From Smithellaceae bacterium (lineage in GTDB: Bacteria; Desulfobacterota; Syntrophia; Syntrophales; Smithellaceae), in NCBI GenBank assembly GCA_028701435.1, contig JAQVQT010000114.1, forward strand, positions 1 through 6,024: a DNA stretch of 6,024 bases, read 5' to 3'. Every line of letters starts with the position of its first letter. The first letter of the stretch is position 1. Positions 1-4,933 of this stretch are shown in pieces. Below the pieces are notes generated by a model. That model searched no databases. It had not been told where the DNA came from and saw nothing but the letters and a program-made list of their open reading frames with translations. The position numbers were made by a program, and so were the translations under genes.

Positions 1-981
1 GCGTTGCCGAACCCGGATTATTCTAAAACCATTCCCCACTCGGTTTTTATGATCTTTCAGGCGATGTTTGCCATCATCACACCGGCCTTGATCATTGGGG
101 CGTATGCGGAACGCGTGAAGTTTTCCGCTTTCCTGCTCTTTACCGTTTTATGGGCAACGTTTGTCTATGATCCGCTGGCGCACTGGGTGTGGAACCCGGG
201 CGGATGGCTGCGCGGTTTGGGCGCGCTCGATTTTGCGGGCGGCATCGTCGTGCATGTGAGCTCCGGCATTTCGGCGCTGGTTTTGGCCATTCTTTTGGGC
301 AAACGCATCGGATACAACCATAAACCGATCCGTCCCCACAATCTGCCGTTTACGGTTCTGGGAGGTGCGCTTCTATGGTTTGGCTGGTTCGGATTTAACG
401 CGGGCAGCGCGCTTGCGGCTGACGGCCTGGCGGGGAACGCCATGGTCGCCACCCACATGGCCACGGCGGCCGCCGGTTTTACCTGGGCCCTTATGGAATG
501 GCGGCACAACGGCACGCCGACCATTCTCGGTGTGGTCACCGGTGCGGTGGCAGGCCTTGTCGCCGTCACCCCGGCCTGCGGTTTTGTCTCCCCGATGCAT
601 GCGATGTTGATCGGCATCCTGGTCGCCATGATCTGCTACGCGGCGGTCGCCGTGATCAAAAGCAAGATCGGCTATGACGATTCGCTTGACGCTTTCGGCG
701 TGCACGGCGTGGGCGGCACGTTCGGAACCTTTGCCACCGGCATCTTCGCGCAAAAAGCCATTAACCCCGGCGGGGCGGACGGCCTGCTTTTCGGCAATGC
801 TCATCAGCTCGCCGTGCAAAGCCTGCTGGTTGTCGTGGCCATAGTCTTTGCCGTCGTCATGACCTTCATCCTCTTCAAGATCGTGGATGCCGCCATCGGC
901 ATGAGAGTCAAAGAGAAGCATGAAATCATCGGCCTGGATCTGACCCAACAGAGCGAAGCCGCTTACACCGTGATTGAATAG
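1..981 (+). CDS. amtB: AmtB-family ammonium channel, 5'-truncated by window edge
   Basis: Inner-membrane ammonium transport protein of the Amt/Mep/Rh family. It conducts ammonia after deprotonating ammonium at the pore mouth. The frame is open to base 1, so the gene starts upstream. Numbering from the codon at 4, 325 residues remain, covering about M3 to M11 of the usual 11 membrane helices; roughly 85 mature residues plus the signal peptide are missing. Family residues are in place: the Phe gate F22 (E. coli F107), W63 (W148), D76 in LDFAGG (D160), twin pore histidines H84 in VVH and H234 in GVHG (H168/H318, same spacing of 150), and W128/F131 in GWFGFNAGS (W212/F215). The tail GLDLTQQSEAAY resembles the conserved cytoplasmic C-terminus, although the usual HGE is QSE. 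The PII gene follows after 12 bases, the classic amtB/glnK pairing. The TTG at 4 is not the true start. Confidence 0.96.
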   Translation, partial: ALPNPDYSKTIPHSVFMIFQAMFAIITPALIIGAYAERVKFSAFLLFTVLWATFVYDPLAHWVWNPGGWLRGLGALDFAGGIVVHVSSGISALVLAILLGKRIGYNHKPIRPHNLPFTVLGGALLWFGWFGFNAGSALAADGLAGNAMVATHMATAAAGFTWALMEWRHNGTPTILGVVTGAVAGLVAVTPACGFVSPMHAMLIGILVAMICYAAVAVIKSKIGYDDSLDAFGVHGVGGTFGTFATGIFAQKAINPGGADGLLFGNAHQLAVQSLLVVVAIVFAVVMTFILFKIVDAAIGMRVKEKHEIIGLDLTQQSEAAYTVIE

Positions 982-985
982 GAGG
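981..985 (+). promoter_or_regulatory. Ribosome binding site of glnK overlapping the amtB stop
   Basis: GGAGG begins on the last base of the amtB TAG stop (979-981) and lies 8 bases before the glnK ATG at 994. Such overlap suggests that the two genes are translated from one mRNA, possibly coupled. The coupling is inference. Confidence 0.75.
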
Positions 986-993
986 ACAACACC

Positions 994-1335
994 ATGAAAT
1001 TAGTCATCGCCATCATACAGCCTCACAAACTGGAGGCCGTCAAAAGAGAACTGGAAGCCGTGGACGTCAACCTGATGACCGTCACCAATGTGGTGGGACA
1101 GGGAAGGCAAAAAGGCGTCACGGAAGTCTATCGGGGGGCCAAAGAAGCGGGCGGCCTGATCAATAAAGTCCGCCTCGACATCGCCGTCAACGAAGACTTT
1201 GTGGAACCGACCATTGCCGCCGTTACCAAGGGCGCGCACACCGGATCGGTCGGAGACGGCAAAATCTTTGTCGTGGAACTTGCCGAATGCATCCGCATCA
1301 GCTCCGGCGAACGTGGCGGCGTTGCCATCGGGTGA
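994..1335 (+). CDS. glnK: PII signal protein, GlnK-like (AmtB partner)
   Basis: A 113-residue trimeric PII protein that senses ATP/ADP and 2-oxoglutarate and, next to amtB, should bind and block the ammonium channel. Visible marks are the start MKLVIAIIQP, the T-loop core GRQKG (37-41) with Q39, Y46-R47-G48, the nucleotide-binding B-loop TGSVGDGK (83-90) with K90, and ECIRIS (98-103) with R101. R47, the residue that plugs the AmtB pore in E. coli GlnK, is kept. Tyr51, the uridylylation site of enterobacterial PII, is Glu51; position 49 (Ser, phosphorylated in cyanobacteria) is Ala; R103 is Ser. Canonical covalent control is therefore unlikely, which leaves ligand sensing. It is about 54% identical, without gaps, to the second PII at 2569-2910. 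The start is fixed by the PII N-terminus and the GGAGG. Family is certain; the glnK name rests on the amtB linkage. Confidence 0.95.
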   Translation: MKLVIAIIQPHKLEAVKRELEAVDVNLMTVTNVVGQGRQKGVTEVYRGAKEAGGLINKVRLDIAVNEDFVEPTIAAVTKGAHTGSVGDGKIFVVELAECIRISSGERGGVAIG

Positions 1336-1381
1336 TGGCATTTTAAGGAAACAATATAAATCATAAGGAGAACAGGGAACC

Positions 1382-2257
1382 ATGAACAGATATATCAATA
1401 AAAACATAATAATAGCGCTGCTGACGTTGATGCTGACGTCCATGCCGATCGCGGCGGAGGCGGCGGAAGAATCCCAATCCGCCGGACAAAAACAGCAGGA
1501 AGATAAATTGACCGGTGAGGTTGCCGCCAGTGTTTTGAGCGCCTATATCTGGAGAGGCCAGGAAATGACGCGCGACAGCGTGGTGATCGAGCCGTCGTTT
1601 ACCGCAAACTACAAAGGTTTTACCGCCACCCTCTGGGGAAATCTGGATACCCGCCCCTACGAGGCCGGAGACGGCAGGCATTCATCCACCTGGTCTGAAA
1701 CGGATTTTACTCTGTCTTATGCGCATGAATTCGGCCCGGTGAAGGCAGGCGCGGGCTACATCTATTACGGCCTTGCGGGCATGACGCCGCACGGGATGGA
1801 CCTGTTGGATGCCGAGGAGCTTTTTGTTTCGCTGGGCCTCAACACGATTTTGGCGCCCACGCTGACGGTTTATAAGGAAATCAATCATTACCATCAATGG
1901 TACGCGACGCTGGGCGTTTCTCACACCTTCAGCCTTCATGAAAGGGTCGGTTTGAAACTGGCGGCGCAGGCCAGCTATCTGAAAAGTGAGGATGCGACAA
2001 CCTATCCGAAATTTGACAGCAACTCAGTGGCCACCATGGACAAGTTCAATAATTTCCATGATGGCGTGGTTGCCCTTTCCCTGCCGGTTGCCGTGACCGG
2101 GAATCTGACCATTACGCCGACCGCCTCCTGTGTGTTTCCGCTTTCCGAAGATGCGAAATACGAGATGAGAGCGCGGGGTTTGAAGGGTACGGCCAATCCA
2201 TCTGACCGGGACAGTTCCTATCTGTATGGAGGCGTAATACTGAGTTTTGTTTTTTAG
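1382..2257 (+). CDS. Outer-membrane beta-barrel porin, TorF/Gcw_chp-like
   Basis: A 291-residue secreted protein. Residues 1-27 form a Sec signal peptide: Asn/Lys/Arg start, hydrophobic core around IIIALLTLMLTS, and a probable cut after AEA at 25-27. The mature part has alternating short beta strands and ends in aromatic Phe (ILSFVF), the usual signal for barrel insertion. The first strand, VLSAYIWRGQEMTRDS (51-66), followed by a Trp-Gly segment (TLWGNLD), resembles the TorF putative porin family (Gcw_chp, TIGR02001). From memory, members of that family often sit beside glnK/amt in Proteobacteria. The ATG is 46 bases after the PII stop, with AAGGAG at 1365-1370, so it probably shares the amtB-glnK operon. 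An outer-membrane route for ammonium or small nitrogen compounds is plausible but is inference from context. The substrate cannot be read from the sequence, and another small barrel family is possible. Confidence 0.8.
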   Translation: MNRYINKNIIIALLTLMLTSMPIAAEAAEESQSAGQKQQEDKLTGEVAASVLSAYIWRGQEMTRDSVVIEPSFTANYKGFTATLWGNLDTRPYEAGDGRHSSTWSETDFTLSYAHEFGPVKAGAGYIYYGLAGMTPHGMDLLDAEELFVSLGLNTILAPTLTVYKEINHYHQWYATLGVSHTFSLHERVGLKLAAQASYLKSEDATTYPKFDSNSVATMDKFNNFHDGVVALSLPVAVTGNLTITPTASCVFPLSEDAKYEMRARGLKGTANPSDRDSSYLYGGVILSFVF

Positions 2258-2367
2258 ACCGTCCCAAAACCGCACGCTCAAGGAAAAAGAAATCCTGCCG
2301 GCCGGAGCGGAAAGGCATCCATCATTTGACGGCCGAGGTTCTTTCGCTTCGGCTGTTGAAGAAATGC

Positions 2368-2383
2368 TGGCACGGCAATTGCT
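2368..2383 (+). promoter_or_regulatory. Sigma54 (-24/-12) promoter before tRNA-Gln and second PII
   Basis: TGGCACG-GCAA-TTGCT matches the sigma54 consensus (TGGCACG, 4 bases, TTGCW) at every fixed base, and the preceding C also fits. GG (2369-2370) and GC (2381-2382) are exactly 10 bases apart. The predicted transcription start is near 2394, about 73 bases before the tRNA and 175 before the PII ATG. I found no convincing NifA-type (TGT-N10-ACA) or NtrC-type activator site in 2258-2367. It could lie in the porin gene or be of another type. Confidence 0.85.
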
Positions 2384-2454
2384 CCGCGGAAGAGGTTGAT
2401 GAGAACTGGAATATGGCCGTTTTGAATTTACCGGTCATGGTTTACTGCAGATTT

Positions 2455-2460
2455 TATAAT
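2455..2460 (+). promoter_or_regulatory. Candidate sigma70 -10 box just before tRNA-Gln
   Basis: A perfect TATAAT ends 6 bases before the tRNA 5' end, so initiation would fall at about the first tRNA base. The hexamer 17 bases upstream (CGGTCA, 2432-2437) matches only three bases of a -35 box. A housekeeping start with almost no leader is possible, but the weak -35 makes this uncertain. Confidence 0.4.
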
Positions 2461-2466
2461 CCCTGC

Positions 2467-2540
2467 TGAGGGGTCGTCTAACGGTAGGACGCCAGGTTCT
2501 GGCCCTGAAAATTGAGGTTCGAGTCCTTGCCCCTCAGCCA
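2467..2540 (+). tRNA. tRNA-Gln, anticodon CUG
   Basis: A complete 74-base tRNA with encoded CCA. The acceptor stem TGAGGGG/CCCCTCA pairs at all seven positions. The D stem is GTCT/GGAC with loop AACGGTA. The anticodon stem CCAGG/CCTGA (outer C-A mismatch) carries the loop TTCTGGC, anticodon CTG, which reads CAG (Gln). The variable loop is 4 bases. The T arm is TGAGG-TTCGAGT-CCTTG, and the discriminator is G73. The U1-A72 pair and G73 are known tRNA-Gln identity features. It lies 84 bases downstream of a sigma54 -12 element and 28 bases upstream of a PII start codon with no terminator between, so it is probably carved out of a longer transcript containing that mRNA. In a lineage using indirect amidation, this tRNA would be charged with Glu and amidated by GatCAB using glutamine; whether that applies here is not visible. 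Confidence 0.95.
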
Positions 2541-2553
2541 TCGGCTCCATTTT

Positions 2554-2559
2554 GAAAGG
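2554..2559 (+). promoter_or_regulatory. Ribosome binding site deciding the second PII start
   Basis: GAAAGG lies 9 bases before the ATG at 2569 and only 3 bases before an in-frame ATG at 2563. The spacing, and the PII N-terminus beginning MKL, favour 2569. It sits in the 28-base gap after the tRNA, so it would survive tRNA 3' processing. Confidence 0.65.
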
Positions 2560-2568
2560 CCAATGCTG

Positions 2569-2910
2569 ATGAAACTGATCATTGCCGTCGTGCAATCCGA
2601 CAAGCTCAAAGACGTCAAACAGGCGTTGCGAGACGTGAACGTGGGAAAAATCACGGTGTCCACCGTGGTCGGCTGCGGCGCGCAGGTCGGGAAAACCGAC
2701 ACGCGCGACGGAGTCATTACCAACGGCGACCTCCTCGACCGGGTGCGCTTTGAAATTGCCGTAAACGACGACTATGTCAAACCCACGCTGGAAGCCGTCA
2801 TTCGGGGAGCGCGCACCGGCAGCATCGGCGACGGTAAAATTTTCATCGTTCCTCTGGAGGAATGCATTCGAATCCGCACGGGAGAAACCGGCAGGCTGGC
2901 CATCGGATGA
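2569..2910 (+). CDS. PII-family protein with divergent T-loop
   Basis: A second 113-residue PII protein. The core is well kept: MKLIIAVVQ start, Q39, G37 and G41, the B-loop TGSIGDGK (83-90) with K90, and IRIRTGE (100-106) with both R101 and R103. ATP and 2-oxoglutarate binding is therefore plausible. The T-loop is not: where the neighbour at 994 has GRQKGVTEVYRGAKE, this protein has GAQVGKTDTRDGVIT (37-51). It lacks R38, K40, Y46, R47 and any modifiable Tyr51, and position 47 is Asp. It is unlikely to plug AmtB in the usual way or to be uridylylated; it probably has another partner. It is not the NifI type, since the long NifI2 insertion is absent. It lies behind the sigma54 promoter and tRNA-Gln, and just before the NifA-like gene, which is an obvious candidate partner (inference). 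An alternative start at 2563 would add two residues. Confidence 0.92.
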   Translation: MKLIIAVVQSDKLKDVKQALRDVNVGKITVSTVVGCGAQVGKTDTRDGVITNGDLLDRVRFEIAVNDDYVKPTLEAVIRGARTGSIGDGKIFIVPLEECIRIRTGETGRLAIG

Positions 2911-2969
2911 TGCTTTCCGCAATTGCCTCATAACGATATTTTACTTTCTTTTTTATCCAACAGACAAAA

Positions 2970-2985
2970 TGGTTTTCTCTTTGCA
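2970..2985 (+). promoter_or_regulatory. Possible sigma54 promoter before the NifA-like gene
   Basis: TGG-TTTTCTCT-TTGCA has the correct GG-N10-GC spacing (2971-2972, 2983-2984) and a perfect -12 half, but the CACG part of the -24 half is missing. The start would be near 2996, about 109 bases before the chosen GTG. It would allow autoactivation. A weak sigma70 reading (TTGCAT at 2981, CAAAAT at 3004, spacer 17) uses the same bases. Confidence 0.4.
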
Positions 2986-3090
2986 TTAACCTGCGGAGAC
3001 GGACAAAATACCGGTTGATATTCGTACAATTTTGTTACATTGTCCTGAAACGGGTCAGGAAACGACCGGTAAAAACCAATGCCGAATCAG

Positions 3091-3095
3091 CGGAG
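3091..3095 (+). promoter_or_regulatory. Ribosome binding site supporting the GTG start at 3105
   Basis: CGGAG lies 9 bases before the GTG at 3105. The longest open frame begins at TTG 3015, which has no well-placed ribosome binding site (the nearest GGAG, at 2995-2998, is 16 bases away) and would add 30 residues that do not look like the NifA family. Confidence 0.6.
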
Positions 3096-3104
3096 CGAAA
3101 CAAC

Positions 3105-4637
3105 GTGAGCATCCACAGTTATGAAGAATTAGCGGCCCTGCACGCCATATCCAAGATCCTTGCGCAGCCGATGGATTTGAGGGATCAATTGGAGCAAATC
3201 CTTCATGAAATGAGTTTGCGCCTCGGAATGCAGCGCGGCATGATATCGCTTTTGGATCACGAGAAAAAGGAAGCATGGCTGGACATCGCCCACGACGTCA
3301 ACATTGACGGAATGGAAGTTTCCTACAAACCGGGAGAAGGCATTACCGGCATGGTGGCGGAGACCGGCCGCCCGATGGCCGTGGCGAATCTGGGGCAGGA
3401 AACCCACTTTCTGGACCGCACCGGCGCGAGGCGACATCTGAACCGCGCAGAGCTTTCCTTTTTATGCGTTCCCATTATCTATGACGCGAGCGTGGTCGGA
3501 GTTTTATCCGCCGACAAGGTGGCCAAGCAGGTTGAAGACCTGGAAAAAGAACTGGCCATGATGAGCTCGGTGGCCGAACTAATGGCCAAAGCCGTTCATA
3601 TCCGCGCGCTCGAAGAAGAAAACCGCCGACTGCGCAAAATTGTCGGACAGCAGCATGCGCCTTCCATGGATATCATCGGCCATTCCAAAGCCATTCAGGA
3701 AGTCTTCGGCCTGGTGGCGCAGGTTTCCGATTCCAACACGACGGTCCTGATCACCGGCGAAACGGGCACGGGCAAGGAATTGATTGCCCGGGCGATTCAC
3801 AACAATTCCCCGCGCAAAGGCGGGCCGCTGGTGCAGGTCAACTGCGCGGCGATTCCCGATACGCTCATTGAGAGCGAACTGTTTGGCCATGAAAAAGGCG
3901 CGTTTACCGGCGCGCTGCAGACGCGCCGCGGCCGCTTTGAAGAAGCCAACGGCGGCACGATCTTTCTGGATGAAGTGGGCGAATTGTCCGCCGCCGCTCA
4001 AGTGAAGCTTCTGCGCGTTCTGCAGGAAAAACGCTTTCAGCCGCTGGGCTCGTCTAGAGTGATCCACGTCAATGTGAGGATCATCGCCGCCACGAATCGC
4101 AATCTGGAGCAGGATATCATCGCCGACCGTTTCCGGGCGGATCTGTTTTACCGCCTCAATGTTTTCCCCGTTTATCTGCCGCCGCTCAGGGAACGGGGCA
4201 GCGACGTCATCCTGCTGGCCGATCATTTTCTGCTCAAGTACAGCAAGGAAATGGGCAAGAACGTCAAAAAGATCTCCACGGCCGCCATTGAAGCGTTTCT
4301 GTCTCACAAGTGGCCGGGCAATGTCCGCGAACTGGAAAACTGCATCGAGCGGGCGGTGCTCCTGACCAAAACGGACACCGTGGACTGCCTGCATCTGCCT
4401 CCTTCCCTCCATGCCGGGGAAAAATCATTGGAGCGCAGGGACCGCAGTAAGCTGTCGTCTGTCGTCGAGGCGCAGGAGAGAACGCTGATTATCGACGCGC
4501 TCACGGAAACCGGCGGCAACCAGACCAAAGCAGCCAAGCTTCTGGGAACCACGAAGCGCATCATTCAATATAAAATATCGAAAATCGGCATCGACCCGAA
4601 AAAATTCAGCAAGAAAAATAAAGAAGCTGACGGCTAG
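3105..4637 (+). CDS. nifA: NifA-family sigma54-dependent transcriptional activator
   Basis: A 510-residue bacterial enhancer-binding protein that drives open-complex formation by sigma54 RNA polymerase. Order: N-terminal GAF sensor (about 10-170; EELAALHAISKIL, GEGITGMVAETGRP and HFLDRTG closely recall NifA), a short charged linker (about 168-185), AAA+ domain (about 188-425) with Walker A GETGTGKE (218-225), sigma54-contact loop GAFTGA (265-270), Walker B TIFLDE (285-290), FRADLFYRLNVFP (343-355) and WPGNVREL (403-410), then a Fis-type helix-turn-helix (about 461-495; GGNQTKAAKLLG). All motifs needed for activity are intact. Cysteines near the linker are C413 and C428 only; the C-X4-C motif of oxygen-sensitive rhizobial NifA is absent. 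No nif gene is in the window, so it may control the nitrogen genes here rather than, or as well as, nitrogenase. GTG 3105 was chosen over TTG 3015 from its ribosome binding site and family start. The name nifA is by resemblance. Confidence 0.88.
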   Translation: MSIHSYEELAALHAISKILAQPMDLRDQLEQILHEMSLRLGMQRGMISLLDHEKKEAWLDIAHDVNIDGMEVSYKPGEGITGMVAETGRPMAVANLGQETHFLDRTGARRHLNRAELSFLCVPIIYDASVVGVLSADKVAKQVEDLEKELAMMSSVAELMAKAVHIRALEEENRRLRKIVGQQHAPSMDIIGHSKAIQEVFGLVAQVSDSNTTVLITGETGTGKELIARAIHNNSPRKGGPLVQVNCAAIPDTLIESELFGHEKGAFTGALQTRRGRFEEANGGTIFLDEVGELSAAAQVKLLRVLQEKRFQPLGSSRVIHVNVRIIAATNRNLEQDIIADRFRADLFYRLNVFPVYLPPLRERGSDVILLADHFLLKYSKEMGKNVKKISTAAIEAFLSHKWPGNVRELENCIERAVLLTKTDTVDCLHLPPSLHAGEKSLERRDRSKLSSVVEAQERTLIIDALTETGGNQTKAAKLLGTTKRIIQYKISKIGIDPKKFSKKNKEADG

Positions 4638-4652
4638 AGCCGGCATATTTAT

Positions 4653-4690
4653 GAGATTGCTTCGTCACTTCGTTTCACGCAAAGACCGTC
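4653..4690 (+). repeat. Degenerate copy of a dispersed GATTGCTTCGTC-type repeat
   Basis: GAGATTGCTTCGTCACTTCG followed by TTTCACGCAAAGACCGTC closely resembles, from memory, a short hairpin repeat common between genes of many anaerobic bacteria, whose usual right half reads close to TTCCTCGCAATGAC. The TTGC (4657-4660) and GCAA (4679-4682) arms can still pair. It is a single copy in this window, so the repeat nature rests on resemblance only. Confidence 0.4.
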
Positions 4691-4752
4691 GTTTAGCAAA
4701 TTATTTTTCTTGCGGAATCCGGAATGAAAATTTCACGCCTCCCGCAAATCTG

Positions 4753-4793
4753 AACAAAAATGTCTTGATATTATGCAAAAGAACATTTTTGTT
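4753..4793 (+). promoter_or_regulatory. Inverted repeat, candidate activator site
   Basis: Perfect 11-base arms AACAAAAATGT (4753-4763) and ACATTTTTGTT (4783-4793) with a 19-base spacer; CTT/AAG just inside pair with one bulged base. The centre is about 109 bases upstream of the sigma54 -24 element at 4881, within the usual range for enhancer sites. The arms contain TGT...ACA like NifA sites, but the spacing (19, not 10) differs. An AT-rich transcript hairpin is the alternative. Confidence 0.45.
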
Positions 4794-4806
4794 GCTCGAA
4801 TCAAAG

Positions 4807-4818
4807 GACAGGATTGTC
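4807..4818 (+). promoter_or_regulatory. Small dyad GACA-GGAT-TGTC, possible operator half
   Basis: Four-base arms with a four-base centre, extendable to AAAG(G)ACA/TGTCTTT with one bulge. It lies about 70 bases upstream of the sigma54 -24 element and 40 bases from the centre of the larger inverted repeat. Short enough to be chance. Confidence 0.2.
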
Positions 4819-4880
4819 TTTACACTCTTCAAAAAAGCTAACCTCATATAATTTATAGGTAAAACATATTTATTCGGCAC

Positions 4881-4896
4881 TGGCACGACTCTGGCA
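4881..4896 (+). promoter_or_regulatory. Sigma54 (-24/-12) promoter before the amidotransferase gene
   Basis: TGGCACG-ACTC-TGGCA has a perfect -24 half and a -12 half with one mismatch (TGGCA for TTGCA). GG (4882-4883) and GC (4894-4895) are 10 bases apart. The predicted start is near 4907, leaving a leader of about 27 bases that contains the ribosome binding site. An unpaired TATAAT at 4847-4852 lies upstream without a well-spaced -35. Confidence 0.8.
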
Positions 4897-4933
4897 ATTA
4901 GCCTGTTGGGTTGAAATGCACGAAGGAGAGACG

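Larger units (their letters stand above)
4638..4880 (+). other. AT-rich intergenic regulatory region
   Basis: No credible gene lies here. A 66-codon open frame (4651-4851) lacks a ribosome binding site, has no recognisable features and runs through the repeat and inverted repeat, so I treat it as chance. The stretch is clearly more AT-rich than the flanking genes. It holds, in order, a degenerate dispersed repeat, a short TTGCGG/CCGCAA pair (4710-4715, 4742-4747) around TGAAA-A-TTTCA (4725-4735), the 11-bp-arm inverted repeat, and a small GACA/TGTC dyad, leading to the sigma54 promoter at 4881. Confidence 0.7.

Noticed and set aside
499..514. Sigma54-like TGG...GGCA with correct GG-N10-GC spacing
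   Set aside because: It lies inside amtB coding sequence with poor agreement in both halves and no gene start near it.
2399..2469. Two tiny leader frames (8 codons at 2399-2425; 18 codons at 2413-2469 with its stop on the first three tRNA bases)
   Set aside because: The first has its ribosome binding site at the predicted transcription start and the second has none. No run of Gln codons suggests attenuation. Probably chance.
2467..2540. tRNA-Gln as a phage or island attachment site
   Set aside because: No integrase, no repeated 3' tRNA segment and no change in gene content character was seen beside it within the window.
2512..2568. N-terminal extension of the second PII starting at TTG 2512
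   Set aside because: It would begin inside the tRNA T arm. The family start and the GAAAGG site place the start at 2569.
2919..2926. GCAATTGC palindrome, also present in the sigma54 element at 2375-2382
   Set aside because: An 8-base palindrome shared twice is weak evidence. The copy after the PII stop has no GG at the required distance.
3579..4412. Long open frame on the - strand under the activator gene
   Set aside because: The + strand carries unmistakable Walker A, GAFTGA and Walker B motifs over the same bases. The reverse translation shows no family features.
4631..4642. CGGC-TAGA-GCCG hairpin over the activator stop codon as terminator
   Set aside because: The stem is only four pairs and there is no T run after it (ATATTTATG).
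4819..4852. TTTACA and TATAAT as a sigma70 promoter for the amidotransferase
   Set aside because: Both hexamers are good, but the spacer is 22 bases, too long for normal use. The sigma54 element downstream is much better.
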